From Lachnotalea sp041821265 (lineage in GTDB: Bacteria; Bacillota; Clostridia; Lachnospirales; Lachnospiraceae), in assembly GCA_041821265.1 (NCBI GenBank), contig JBGUEQ010000013.1, positions 1-64,000 on the forward strand: a stretch of 64,000 bases of DNA. The letters are read 5' to 3'. Position 1 is the first letter of the stretch. The number at the start of each line of letters is the position of its first letter. Of the stretch, positions 7,591-16,425 are shown piece after piece. The translations under genes and the position numbers were made by a program. The notes below the pieces were generated by a model. That model was given only the letters and a program-made list of their open reading frames with translations. It was not told the DNA's origin and did not search any database.

Positions 7591-9300
7591 GTGAAAAAAA
7601 GAGTCAAATTGGTTGCACTGTGCCTTGCCACAGTTATGCTCCTTACTTCGTTTACAGGATGCAACAAGATAGGTCCACAAGATGTTGAAAAGACAGCAGC
7701 ACAAACATCTATAGCCGAGAATGACAGCAGTTCTGAAAGTCTTGATGATTCAGACGCGACACAAGATGGAATTGATGGCTGGAAGGTGTTTGATGAAAAG
7801 GTTACTTTGAAAATTCCGATTTATGACAGAGGTGTGGAGGGTGTACCTACTGTTAATAATAACTATTGGACTAAATGGGTACAAGAAAATTTTGGCGATA
7901 AGTATAACATTACAGTTGAATATGTGCCGATTACCCGTACGGATGTTATGACAGATTATGCGTTGCTAGCGGCTTCAGGAGATCTGCCTACTATTTTAAT
8001 GGAATATGATTATCCTAAGGTTGCCCAATGGGCGGATGAGGGATATTTAACTACCTTTAATATGGATGAGTTTGCAAAAATTGCACCAACATATTATAAC
8101 AGAATGTCTGATGGCGGACAGCTTCCTTATACCGTCATGAATGGTGAAACATATTTTGCTTTGGCAGAGAGAACCTGTTATAACAACGGATATACATTCC
8201 AGAGCTTTGTCCGTATGGACTGGCTTAAAAAGGTTGGATATGATCATGTTCCTCGGACTCGCGCAGAGTATGTAGATGCTATGACTAAGATTCAGAATGC
8301 TGGTATCGCAGAGCATCCTGCTGGAGGAGCTATGATTACAGGTGTTGGTTCTGATCAAAATTATGGATTTAGAACGTTTCCACAGAATGAAGAAGAATGG
8401 GCTCGGACGGGTGATGTGAATATTCCGGCTCTTGGTTCCGAAGCGAATTACAAGTTTCTTAAGAGAGCAAATGAAGATTATAACTTAGGTTTTACGAATC
8501 CGGAATATTATATTACGGATGAAGAGACAAACAAAGCTTCTTTTATAAATGGGAATACATATTCTTATGGCAACTATATTTCTGCCAATATGGATTGGCT
8601 GAACTCGTTCTATGAGCAGAATCCGGATGCAGAGCTAGCCGTGTCGCCTACTGGTATCATTGATGAAGACGGGGGGACTGTTCCGGCCTACCGTTCTAAT
8701 AATCCTTTTGGTATGATAATTGGATTTTCCTCCGATGCAACAGAAGATGAATTAAAGGCAGGCTGGATGTATATGGAATGGATGACACAAGAAGATGTTC
8801 TTTTCGCAATGCAGTGGGGTGTAGAAGGCGAAAATTATACAGTGGATGCTACTACAAAACTTCCTTTAAGTGTAGGCGATTATTCCGGCGATTATAAACA
8901 AGGATATAATAACAACAAGGACTATTGGTGCATAACCATTGAAGCGAGAAATGCAGGTACAATAGAAGATATGATACAGGCATCTTCACCAAAAGGTTTG
9001 CCACAAGACTTTACACAGAGTATTATTAATAATTTCCAAGGTAATGAAGAATTGATTGAACAAGGATATAGCTGCCTGGATATCATTTTTTCAGTACCAA
9101 TTGAAGCAGAGACTGAATTCGGGGGAGTATTGCAGGAACTTTACAAAGAATACAGGGATCAGTTGACGATGTGTAAAACAGAAGAATTTGATGACTTATA
9201 CAAGGAGCTGACCCAGGAATATATGGACGCAGGCTATAAAGAAGTTATGAGTCAGAGAATTCAGACATATAAGGATGGACACAGTACAAAATTACAGTGA
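7591..9300 (+). CDS. Extracellular sugar-binding lipoprotein of the ABC importer
   Basis: A 569-residue solute-binding protein with a lipoprotein signal: positive N-terminus, hydrophobic stretch, and lipobox TSFTGC with the lipidated Cys at residue 24. An acidic Ser-rich linker (about 30-60) precedes the binding domain. Its length and composition fit the large LipO/YtcQ-like binding proteins that accompany LplB/YtcP permeases. The start is GTG 7591 with GGGAGG 7 bases upstream; the ATG two bases earlier is out of frame and runs straight into TGA. A terminator follows. The ligand cannot be read from sequence, but an oligosaccharide is likely. Confidence 0.88.
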   Translation: MKKRVKLVALCLATVMLLTSFTGCNKIGPQDVEKTAAQTSIAENDSSSESLDDSDATQDGIDGWKVFDEKVTLKIPIYDRGVEGVPTVNNNYWTKWVQENFGDKYNITVEYVPITRTDVMTDYALLAASGDLPTILMEYDYPKVAQWADEGYLTTFNMDEFAKIAPTYYNRMSDGGQLPYTVMNGETYFALAERTCYNNGYTFQSFVRMDWLKKVGYDHVPRTRAEYVDAMTKIQNAGIAEHPAGGAMITGVGSDQNYGFRTFPQNEEEWARTGDVNIPALGSEANYKFLKRANEDYNLGFTNPEYYITDEETNKASFINGNTYSYGNYISANMDWLNSFYEQNPDAELAVSPTGIIDEDGGTVPAYRSNNPFGMIIGFSSDATEDELKAGWMYMEWMTQEDVLFAMQWGVEGENYTVDATTKLPLSVGDYSGDYKQGYNNNKDYWCITIEARNAGTIEDMIQASSPKGLPQDFTQSIINNFQGNEELIEQGYSCLDIIFSVPIEAETEFGGVLQELYKEYRDQLTMCKTEEFDDLYKELTQEYMDAGYKEVMSQRIQTYKDGHSTKLQ

Positions 9301-9366
9301 TATTAGCAGGTGATATAATAATATATTTAATATATGAATGTTTCTTAAAATGCAGTTGATAAAAAG

Positions 9367-9410
9367 GCGGGTTTGAGATATAGTAATATTCTCAGACCTG
9401 TTTTAATTTT
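9367..9410 (+). terminator. Terminator of the AraC-linked ABC importer operon
   Basis: A 12-bp stem (9367-9378 with 9390-9401, three G-T pairs) followed by TTTTAATTTTT. Confidence 0.8.
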
Positions 9411-9504
9411 TGTCTTTTGGATGGATAATATCTTCGGATTTCGGCAAGTTAAACAGTATTTATTTTAATATTTAAGAAACTAGAATAAAATAGTAAAATA
9501 TATA

Positions 9505-9533
9505 TTGATTTATAAATGGATATCTAGTATATT
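9505..9533 (+). promoter_or_regulatory. Sigma-A promoter for plsX-acpP
   Basis: TTGATT (9505-9510), 17-bp spacer, TATATT (9528-9533). It supplies plsX now that the gene is separated from the yceD-rpmF transcript. Confidence 0.65.
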
Positions 9534-9567
9534 GATTAATAGGTATTCAAGGAGGAAATTGAATAGT

Positions 9568-10581
9568 ATGCAAGAATTAGTAAAAGTAGCGGTTGATGCG
9601 ATGGGTGGTGACAATGCTCCCGGCGAAATCGTAAAAGGTGCAATAGAAGCAGTAAATAAAGTGAAAAATATAAAAGTATTTCTTGTTGGTAAAGAAGATG
9701 TTATAAATGAAGAACTTAAGAAATACACATATAACAAAGAACAACTTGAAGTTACGAATGCTAGTGAAGTAATTGCAACCGAAGAACCACCTGTAATGGC
9801 AATTAGGCGTAAGAAAGATTCATCTTTGGTGAAAGCAATGAATATGGTAAAGAATCAAGAAGCAGATGCCCTTGTATCAGCAGGAAGCTCAGGTGCTATT
9901 CTTGTTGGTGGTCAGGTGATTGTTGGTAGAATTAAAGGTATTGAAAGACCACCACTTGCTCCATTGATTCCGACAGCTAAAGGTGTTTCATTATTAGTTG
10001 ATTGTGGAGCTAATGTTGATGCCAGAGCATCTCATTTAGTTCAATTTGCTAAACTGGGTTCTATCTATATGGAAAATGTAGTTGGAATTAAGAATCCCAA
10101 AGTAGCAATTGTAAATATTGGTGCAGAAGAAGAAAAAGGAAATATGCTTGTTAAGGAAACTTTTCCATTATTAAAAGAATGTAGCGACATTAATTTTATC
10201 GGAAGTATTGAAGCTAGAGATATACCAAGCGGATATGCAGATGTAATTGTTTGTGAAGCATTTGTGGGAAATGTTATTCTTAAATTGTATGAAGGTGTTG
10301 GTGCAACTTTAATTGGTAAAATTAAGGGTGCAATGATGTCATCGCTAAGAAGCAAAATAGGGGCTTTGTTGGTTAAACCAGCAATGAAAATGGCATTGAA
10401 GTCATTTGATGCTAGCGAATATGGTGGTGCACCTCTTTTGGGACTTAACGGACTCGTAGTTAAGACTCATGGAAGTTCCAAAGCGAAAGAAGTTACCAAT
10501 TCAATTATTCAGTGTGTAACTTTTAAAAATCAAAAGATTAATGAAAAAATTAAAGCAAACATTTTAATGAAGGATGAGTAA
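9568..10581 (+). CDS. plsX: Phosphate acyltransferase PlsX
   Basis: Makes acyl-phosphate from acyl-ACP, the first committed step of phospholipid synthesis in the PlsX-PlsY route. The ATG at 9568, preceded by AAGGAGG, gives 337 residues, the normal family length; an upstream in-frame extension has no ribosome site. Signature parts are VAVDAMGGDNAPGEIVKG at the N-terminus, SAGSSGAILVGG in the first third and EYGGAPLLGLNGLVVKTHG near the C-terminus. acpP, encoding the carrier of its substrate, follows 18 bases later. Confidence 0.97.
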   Translation: MQELVKVAVDAMGGDNAPGEIVKGAIEAVNKVKNIKVFLVGKEDVINEELKKYTYNKEQLEVTNASEVIATEEPPVMAIRRKKDSSLVKAMNMVKNQEADALVSAGSSGAILVGGQVIVGRIKGIERPPLAPLIPTAKGVSLLVDCGANVDARASHLVQFAKLGSIYMENVVGIKNPKVAIVNIGAEEEKGNMLVKETFPLLKECSDINFIGSIEARDIPSGYADVIVCEAFVGNVILKLYEGVGATLIGKIKGAMMSSLRSKIGALLVKPAMKMALKSFDASEYGGAPLLGLNGLVVKTHGSSKAKEVTNSIIQCVTFKNQKINEKIKANILMKDE

Positions 10582-10599
10582 GTAGAAAGGATTGAAAAT

Positions 10600-10833
10600 A
10601 TGGAATTTGAAAAATTAAAAAAAATTATAGCGGAAGTATTAAATGTTGATGCAGACGAAATTACAATGGAGACAACATTTGTTGATGATTTAGGTGCCGA
10701 TTCTCTTGATATTTTTCAAATTATAATGGGAATAGAAGAAGAATTTGATATCGAAATTTCAAATGACGAGGCAGAAAGCATCGTATCAGTTGGAGATGTT
10801 ATCGAGCAAATCAAAAACTTAGCCAATAACTAG
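10600..10833 (+). CDS. acpP: Acyl carrier protein
   Basis: A 77-residue acidic helical protein. The 4'-phosphopantetheine attachment Ser is at residue 35 in DDLGADSLD. It carries acyl chains for fatty acid synthesis and feeds PlsX, the gene immediately upstream. The canonical ACP motif is usually DSLDxVE; here it reads DSLDIFQIIMGIEEEF, still acceptable for the DSL type. The ribosome site AGAAAGGA is 9 bases upstream of the ATG. The operon ends at a terminator directly after. Confidence 0.95.
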   Translation: MEFEKLKKIIAEVLNVDADEITMETTFVDDLGADSLDIFQIIMGIEEEFDIEISNDEAESIVSVGDVIEQIKNLANN

Positions 10834-10857
10834 AAGATTAGTTGGCGCGGTGGATTT

Positions 10858-10890
10858 ACAAAAGCCCTTGATAAAGGGCTTTTGTGTTGT
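10858..10890 (+). terminator. Terminator of plsX-acpP
   Basis: Stem AAAAGCCCTT / AAGGGCTTTT with a short loop. Its loop and 3' arm overlap a promoter for rnc (see 10868-10896). Confidence 0.85.
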
Positions 10891-10896
10891 TATAAT
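10868..10896 (+). promoter_or_regulatory. Sigma-A promoter for rnc-smc embedded in the acpP terminator
   Basis: TTGATA (10868-10873) is formed by the terminator loop; after a 17-bp spacer comes TATAAT (10891-10896). Transcripts from it would carry repeat element A copy 2 in their leader. Confidence 0.65.
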
Positions 10897-10909
10897 GATA
10901 GGTGAATTG

Positions 10910-11040
10910 TAACTACTCTGTACCCAGAGTGTGCAAGGTGTTTTTCGTAGTAAAATCCCGAGTTTTATAGCGCCTAAATGCAATACGATTGCATTTTGTG
11001 TGCATCGCGTAGCGGTAACTAGGGCGGTACTGAATAGTTA
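10910..11040 (+). repeat. Element A, copy 2
   Basis: Starts TAACTACTCTG and ends CTGAATAGTTA. It shares AAAATCCCGAGTTTTATAGCG and GTGCATCGCGTAGCGGTAAC with the other copies. The internal hairpin here is AAATGCAA/TTGCATTT, a different sequence from copy 1 but with pairing kept. It ends 33 bases before the rnc start. Confidence 0.85.
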
Positions 11041-11073
11041 AAGAGAATGAAAAATAATAAGGAGGTGGATTAA

Positions 11074-11766
11074 ATGGGTAAAAAAGTATTATTAGAGGAT
11101 TTAGAAACAATCGTAGGATATAAGTTTAATGATTCAAGTTTTTTACGTCAAGCTATGACACATAGTTCTTTTTCGAATGAACATCGTTTAAACAGATTAA
11201 CCAATAATGAAAGATTAGAATTTCTAGGTGATGCAGTTTTAGAAATTGTAACAAGTGATTATTTATTTTCCAAGTACCCTAAATTTCCTGAAGGGGAATT
11301 AACGAAAATAAGAGCAAGTATTGTTTGTGAGCAAACATTAGCTTTGTGCACTAGAGAAATTGAATTAGGTAAATATTTATTACTAGGAAAAGGAGAAGAT
11401 TTAACGGGTGGAAGAACGAGAAATTCAATTGTATCAGATGCAATGGAAGCACTTATTGGTGCCATTTATTTAGATGGTGGTTTTGCTAATGCAAAAGAGT
11501 TTATCTATAAATTCATTTTATCAGATATTGAACACAAGCAGCTCTTTTATGATAGCAAGACTATCCTGCAAGAAATAGTACAAAGTGATTTTAGAGAAGA
11601 ACTTGTTTATAAGCTTATTGGTGAAGAAGGACCAGATCATAATAAGAAATTTATTATTGATGCCATGATTGGAAGTAGGGTTGTGGGGAATGGAATAGGT
11701 AGAACGAAGAAGGCTGCTGAGCAAGAAGCTGCTTACAGTGCTATTGGACGACTTAGAAAATCTTAG
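11074..11766 (+). CDS. rnc: Ribonuclease III
   Basis: Cleaves double-stranded RNA in rRNA and mRNA processing. The 230-residue protein has the RNase III signature NERLEFLGDAVLE (residues 45-57) with its acidic catalytic residues, a second catalytic segment VSDAMEALIGAIYLDGG near 120, and a C-terminal dsRNA-binding domain (about 155-228) ending GRTKKAAEQEAAYSAI. The ribosome site AAGGAGGTGG precedes the ATG. smc starts 13 bases after the stop, the usual rnc-smc-ftsY order. Confidence 0.97.
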   Translation: MGKKVLLEDLETIVGYKFNDSSFLRQAMTHSSFSNEHRLNRLTNNERLEFLGDAVLEIVTSDYLFSKYPKFPEGELTKIRASIVCEQTLALCTREIELGKYLLLGKGEDLTGGRTRNSIVSDAMEALIGAIYLDGGFANAKEFIYKFILSDIEHKQLFYDSKTILQEIVQSDFREELVYKLIGEEGPDHNKKFIIDAMIGSRVVGNGIGRTKKAAEQEAAYSAIGRLRKS

Positions 11767-11779
11767 CGGGAGAATTTAT

Positions 11780-14700
11780 ATGTATTTAAAATGTATTGAA
11801 GTACAAGGCTTTAAATCTTTTGCGAACAAAATCATTTTTGAGTTTCACAATGGAATCACAGGAATTGTAGGACCAAATGGAAGTGGAAAAAGTAACGTCG
11901 GTGATGCCGTTCGTTGGGTATTAGGAGAGCAAAGCGCGAAACAGCTTAGAGGTTCTAATATGCAAGATGTTATTTTTTCGGGAACTGAAAGTAGAAAACC
12001 GCTAGGGTTTGCTTACGTGGCAATAACACTTGATAATTCTGATCACAAATTAGCAATTGGCTATGAAGAAGTAACCGTAGCTAGACGTGTATATCGCTCA
12101 GGAGAAAGTGAATATCTAATTAATGGTACAGGCTGTAGATTAAGAGATATTCAAGAACTGTTTTACGACACTGGAATTGGAAAAGAAGGCTATTCCATTA
12201 TTGGACAAGGCCAAATTGACAAAATATTGAGTGGAAAGCCTGAAGAGCGAAGAGAATTATTTGATGAAGCAGCAGGTATTGTTAAATTCAAGAGAAGAAA
12301 AGCAACCGCACAGAAGAAATTAGAAGAAGAGAAACAAAATCTTCTTCGAGTTACTGATATTTTGTCAGAGCTTGAGAAACAGATTTTGCCACTTGAGAAA
12401 CAGTCAGCTGTGGCAAAAGAGTTTTTAAAGAAAAAAGAAGAACTAAAGACGTATGATGTCAATTTATTTTTGTTGGAATCTGCAAGGGTGAAGGAGCAAT
12501 TAGAAGCAGTAGATGAAAAACTACTTATTGCAAGCAGAGATTTAGTAAATACAAAAGAAGGCTATGAAAATACCAAACTGGAATATGAAAAATTAGAAAA
12601 AGATATTGAAGAAAAAGATATTAAAATTGAAGAATATCGAAATATACAGAATGAAACAGGAATTTTAAGTCGTGACATTGATGGAAAGATTAATGTATTA
12701 AATGAACAGATTAATTCGGTCAAGCAAAATGATGGACATTTGCAGCAAAGAAAAAATGCAATTCTAGCTGATATTCTAGTAAAAGATCAACAAAAAGATG
12801 AATTTACTACTCAAAAAGATGAAATTAATAGGCAGTTAGATGAAATTGACGATTTACAGACAAATGCGACTACTGCTATTAGTGAAATTCAAGGTAAAAT
12901 CACAAAATTGAATGATCGAATCGATGACAGCAAAAATGAAATATTTGATTTGTTAAATGAAAGAGCATCAACGAAAAGTAAGATACAACGTTTTGATACA
13001 ATGCTTGAACAGATTACTCTTCAAAAAGCAGAACTTAGTCAAAAATTAATAAAAATGAAAAGTGAAGAGACGGATCAAGAGATACTTTTAAATGGATTTA
13101 CGAATGAATTAGAAGCAATATCAAGTGTGATAATTAATCTTAGTGATGAAAGTAAATCAAATGAAGAAAGTGTTAAACGTATTCAAGAAGTGCTCTCACA
13201 ACAAAATATAAAATTCAATGCAGCTCAATCGGCATATCATATGGAAAAATCCAGATTAGATTCATTGATAAATATTACTGAAAAATATGATGGATATGGA
13301 AATAGTATTCGTCGTATCATGGAACGAAAAGAATCACAAAAAGGTATTGTTGGAGTAGTTGCGGATATTATTAAAGTTGATAAAGAATATGAAATAGCTG
13401 TTGAAACTGCATTGGGTGGCAGTATTCAAAACATTGTTACAGAGGATGAAGCAACTGCTAAAAGCATGATTTCATATTTAAAGACAAATAAGTTTGGTAG
13501 AGCAACCTTTTTACCTCTAACAAGCATTGGAAACAAAACACTGTTTCATCAAGAAAATGCACTGAATGAAAAAGGTGTTATCGGATTAGCCAGTAATTTG
13601 GTGACAACAGAAGATAAATATCAAGGTCTAGCTAAATATTTACTTGGAAGAACAGTTGTAGTTGATGATATTGACAATGCAATCGCGCTTGCAAGAAAAT
13701 ATAATTATGTACTTCGAATTGTTACAATTGAAGGTGAATCATTAAATCCAGGTGGTTCTATGTCTGGTGGTGCTTTCAAGAATACAAGTAATTTATTAGG
13801 TAGAAGACGTGAGATTGATGAACTAAATGAAAAAACCATGGAACTTTCCAAAGAAGTGGTTGCCATACAAGAAGATATTGATAGTAAAAAAGCACAACGA
13901 ATCTCTGCATATGAACAAATTGACAGATTAAAGAAAGAATTACAAGAACAGTATTTACTTCAAAATACAGCTAAGATGAATGTGAATCAGGCGAGTGAGA
14001 GAATAAAGACTAGTATTTCTTCTTTTAATGAGTTGAAAAAAGAAGGCAGTGAGATCGAACAACAGATTAAAGATATTACAGAGAGTAAAACACAAATACA
14101 AAAAGAATTAGCAGTTTCAGAAGAGAAAGAAAAAGAAATTGAAAAATTAATTGCTAAGGACGTCGAACGTCTAGACATAGAAAAGGCAAACGAAATAGAG
14201 TTTTCAAAGAATTCGACAGATATAAATTTGCAATTTGCTAATTTGAACCAAAAAAATGAATTTGTTTTGGAAAATATAAGGCGTGTGAATCAGGAACTTC
14301 AGAAATTAAATGCAGAATTGATACAATTGAATTCTAGCATGGAAGAATCAAAAGAGGACGTCTTATTAAAGGATAAAGAAATTAGTAAGCTACAAAAAGA
14401 AGCTTTAGATAGTGATAGTATTCTAGAAAACTGCCAGAATAATTTGAGATTATTTAATGCTGAAAAAGAAGCACTTACTTTGAACCATAAAGGTTTCTTC
14501 GCAAAACGAGAAAAATTGGCTGATTTAATAAACAATTTGGATAAAGAAGTATTTCGTTTGACGAATCAAAAAGAAAAAGTGGAAGAGACAAATGAAAATC
14601 AAATTAATTACATGTGGGAGGAATATGAAATTACACATAGTCTTGCAGTTGAAATGCGAGAAGAAGAATTTGATAACCCTTCAGAGCTTAAGAAGAATAT

Positions 14701-15340
14701 TGCCACAATAAAGGAAGAAATCAGAAAACTTGGAGATGTCAATGTTAATGCAATTGAGGATTATAAGAATTTATCAGACCGATTTACATTTTTAAATGAA
14801 CAAAAAAACGATTTGGTAGTCTCCGAAGAGACGTTGCTTAAGATTATAGACGAACTGGATATTGGAATGCGAAATCAGTTTAAAGAGAAATTTGAATTAA
14901 TAAAAATTGAATTTGATAAAGCATTTAAAGAACTTTTCGGAGGAGGAAAAGGAACAATCGAAATGATGGAGGATGTCGATATCCTTGAAGCAGGTATACG
15001 TATTGTTTCACAACCACCAGGAAAAAAATTACAAAATATGATGCAACTATCAGGTGGCGAAAAAGCGCTTACAGCCATAGCACTCTTGTTTGCAATTCAA
15101 AATCTAAAACCATCTCCATTTTGTTTGCTGGATGAAATAGAAGCGGCGCTTGATGATTCTAACGTAACTCGTTATGCAAAATATTTACATAAGTTGACAA
15201 AAAACACACAGTTTATTATTATAACACATAGGCGTGGAACAATGGCAGCCGCAGATAGGTTGTATGGCATTACGATGCAAGAAAAGGGTGTGTCAACTCT
15301 TGTTTCAGTTAATTTAATTGAAGATGAGCTTAGTAAATAG
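11780..15340 (+). CDS. smc: Chromosome segregation ATPase SMC
   Basis: A 1186-residue condensin core subunit that forms DNA-embracing dimers with ScpA/ScpB. ATG 11780 after CGGGAG gives the standard N-terminus YLKCIEVQGFKSFANK; an upstream in-frame start inside rnc is rejected. Order of parts: Walker A GPNGSGKSN near residue 35, a long coiled coil to about 500, a hinge around 510-670 with the Gly-rich GGSMSGGAF at its end, a second coiled coil, and a C-terminal head with signature QLSGGEKALTAIAL and Walker B LLDEIEAALDD. A stem-loop follows before ftsY. Confidence 0.98.
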   Translation: MYLKCIEVQGFKSFANKIIFEFHNGITGIVGPNGSGKSNVGDAVRWVLGEQSAKQLRGSNMQDVIFSGTESRKPLGFAYVAITLDNSDHKLAIGYEEVTVARRVYRSGESEYLINGTGCRLRDIQELFYDTGIGKEGYSIIGQGQIDKILSGKPEERRELFDEAAGIVKFKRRKATAQKKLEEEKQNLLRVTDILSELEKQILPLEKQSAVAKEFLKKKEELKTYDVNLFLLESARVKEQLEAVDEKLLIASRDLVNTKEGYENTKLEYEKLEKDIEEKDIKIEEYRNIQNETGILSRDIDGKINVLNEQINSVKQNDGHLQQRKNAILADILVKDQQKDEFTTQKDEINRQLDEIDDLQTNATTAISEIQGKITKLNDRIDDSKNEIFDLLNERASTKSKIQRFDTMLEQITLQKAELSQKLIKMKSEETDQEILLNGFTNELEAISSVIINLSDESKSNEESVKRIQEVLSQQNIKFNAAQSAYHMEKSRLDSLINITEKYDGYGNSIRRIMERKESQKGIVGVVADIIKVDKEYEIAVETALGGSIQNIVTEDEATAKSMISYLKTNKFGRATFLPLTSIGNKTLFHQENALNEKGVIGLASNLVTTEDKYQGLAKYLLGRTVVVDDIDNAIALARKYNYVLRIVTIEGESLNPGGSMSGGAFKNTSNLLGRRREIDELNEKTMELSKEVVAIQEDIDSKKAQRISAYEQIDRLKKELQEQYLLQNTAKMNVNQASERIKTSISSFNELKKEGSEIEQQIKDITESKTQIQKELAVSEEKEKEIEKLIAKDVERLDIEKANEIEFSKNSTDINLQFANLNQKNEFVLENIRRVNQELQKLNAELIQLNSSMEESKEDVLLKDKEISKLQKEALDSDSILENCQNNLRLFNAEKEALTLNHKGFFAKREKLADLINNLDKEVFRLTNQKEKVEETNENQINYMWEEYEITHSLAVEMREEEFDNPSELKKNIATIKEEIRKLGDVNVNAIEDYKNLSDRFTFLNEQKNDLVVSEETLLKIIDELDIGMRNQFKEKFELIKIEFDKAFKELFGGGKGTIEMMEDVDILEAGIRIVSQPPGKKLQNMMQLSGGEKALTAIALLFAIQNLKPSPFCLLDEIEAALDDSNVTRYAKYLHKLTKNTQFIIITHRRGTMAAADRLYGITMQEKGVSTLVSVNLIEDELSK

Positions 15341-15344
15341 GGAG

Positions 15345-15378
15345 TTCATGGTTGGCTAGATTGCAACCATGAATTTTA
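15345..15378 (+). terminator. Stem-loop between smc and ftsY
   Basis: TTCATGGTTG (15345-15354) pairs perfectly with CAACCATGAA (15364-15373), followed by TTTT. A weak T-tract suggests partial termination. Confidence 0.6.
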
Positions 15379-15474
15379 CTAAAAGTAGAACAAAGAAACG
15401 TTATTAAGTAGAGTGGTATAAAAAGTTTTAGTGAATCGATATAAGCGTGAATACCAAACCAAATGGAGGGACAT

Positions 15475-16425
15475 ATGGGCGAAAAAAAAGGATTTTTTGG
15501 AAGACTTGTAGAAGGATTAACCAAAACAAGAAATAATATTGTCTCAGGAATAGATTCTATATTTAGCGGATTTTCAAGTATAGATGATGAGTTCTATGAA
15601 GAAATTGAAGAAATTTTAATTATGGGTGATTTGGGAATTAATGCTACCACTTCCATTCTTGAGGACTTGAAAGAAAAAGTTAAAGTGAATAAAATCAAAG
15701 AACCAGCGGAATGCAAACAACTTCTTATTGAGAGCATTAAAGAAGAAATGGATGTTGGAGAGACCGCGTATGAGTTTGAAAATAGAAAATCTGTTATTTT
15801 GGTTATTGGGGTTAATGGAGTAGGTAAAACTACCAGCGTGGGTAAATTGGCAGGTAAGTTAAAGGACCAAAATAAAAAGGTTGTTTTGGCAGCGGCAGAT
15901 ACCTTTAGAGCGGCAGCGGGTGAACAGCTTACTGAGTGGGCGAAAAGAGCGGGTGTTGACATTATTGGAGGACAGGAAGGTGCTGATCCTGCGGCGGTTG
16001 TATATGATGCGGTAGCAGCAGCTAAAGCTAGAAATGCGGATGTATTGTTATGTGATACAGCAGGTAGACTTCATAATAAGAAAAACCTAATGGAAGAATT
16101 AAAGAAAATAGATCGCGTTCTTGAGCGAGAATATCCAGATGCATACCGAGAAACTTTAGTTGTTCTTGATGGAACAACAGGACAAAATGCACTTGCACAG
16201 GCAAAACAGTTCAAAGAGGCTGCAAATGTTACGGGTATCATATTGACCAAATTAGATGGAACGGCTAAGGGAGGAATTGCAATTGCAATTCATTCAGAAC
16301 TTGGAATTCCAGTTAAATATATTGGTGTAGGAGAAACAATTGACGACTTACAAAAATTTAATGCAAATGATTTTGTGAATGCATTATTTGACATTAAACA
16401 AGAAGAGAAAGAAGATGATGAGTGA
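15475..16425 (+). CDS. ftsY: Signal recognition particle receptor FtsY
   Basis: The SRP receptor GTPase that docks ribosome-nascent-chain complexes to the membrane. It is 316 residues with a short N-terminal part and no long acidic A domain, as in most Firmicutes. An N helical domain comes first, then the G domain: G1 GVNGVGKTT (112-120), the DTFRAAA loop, DTAGRLHNKK, TKLDGTAKGG and a C-terminal GVGETIDDLQKF. ATG 15475 is chosen because TGGAGGG immediately precedes it; a more upstream ATG overlaps that site. Its stop overlaps the next gene's start. Confidence 0.97.
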   Translation: MGEKKGFFGRLVEGLTKTRNNIVSGIDSIFSGFSSIDDEFYEEIEEILIMGDLGINATTSILEDLKEKVKVNKIKEPAECKQLLIESIKEEMDVGETAYEFENRKSVILVIGVNGVGKTTSVGKLAGKLKDQNKKVVLAAADTFRAAAGEQLTEWAKRAGVDIIGGQEGADPAAVVYDAVAAAKARNADVLLCDTAGRLHNKKNLMEELKKIDRVLEREYPDAYRETLVVLDGTTGQNALAQAKQFKEAANVTGIILTKLDGTAKGGIAIAIHSELGIPVKYIGVGETIDDLQKFNANDFVNALFDIKQEEKEDDE

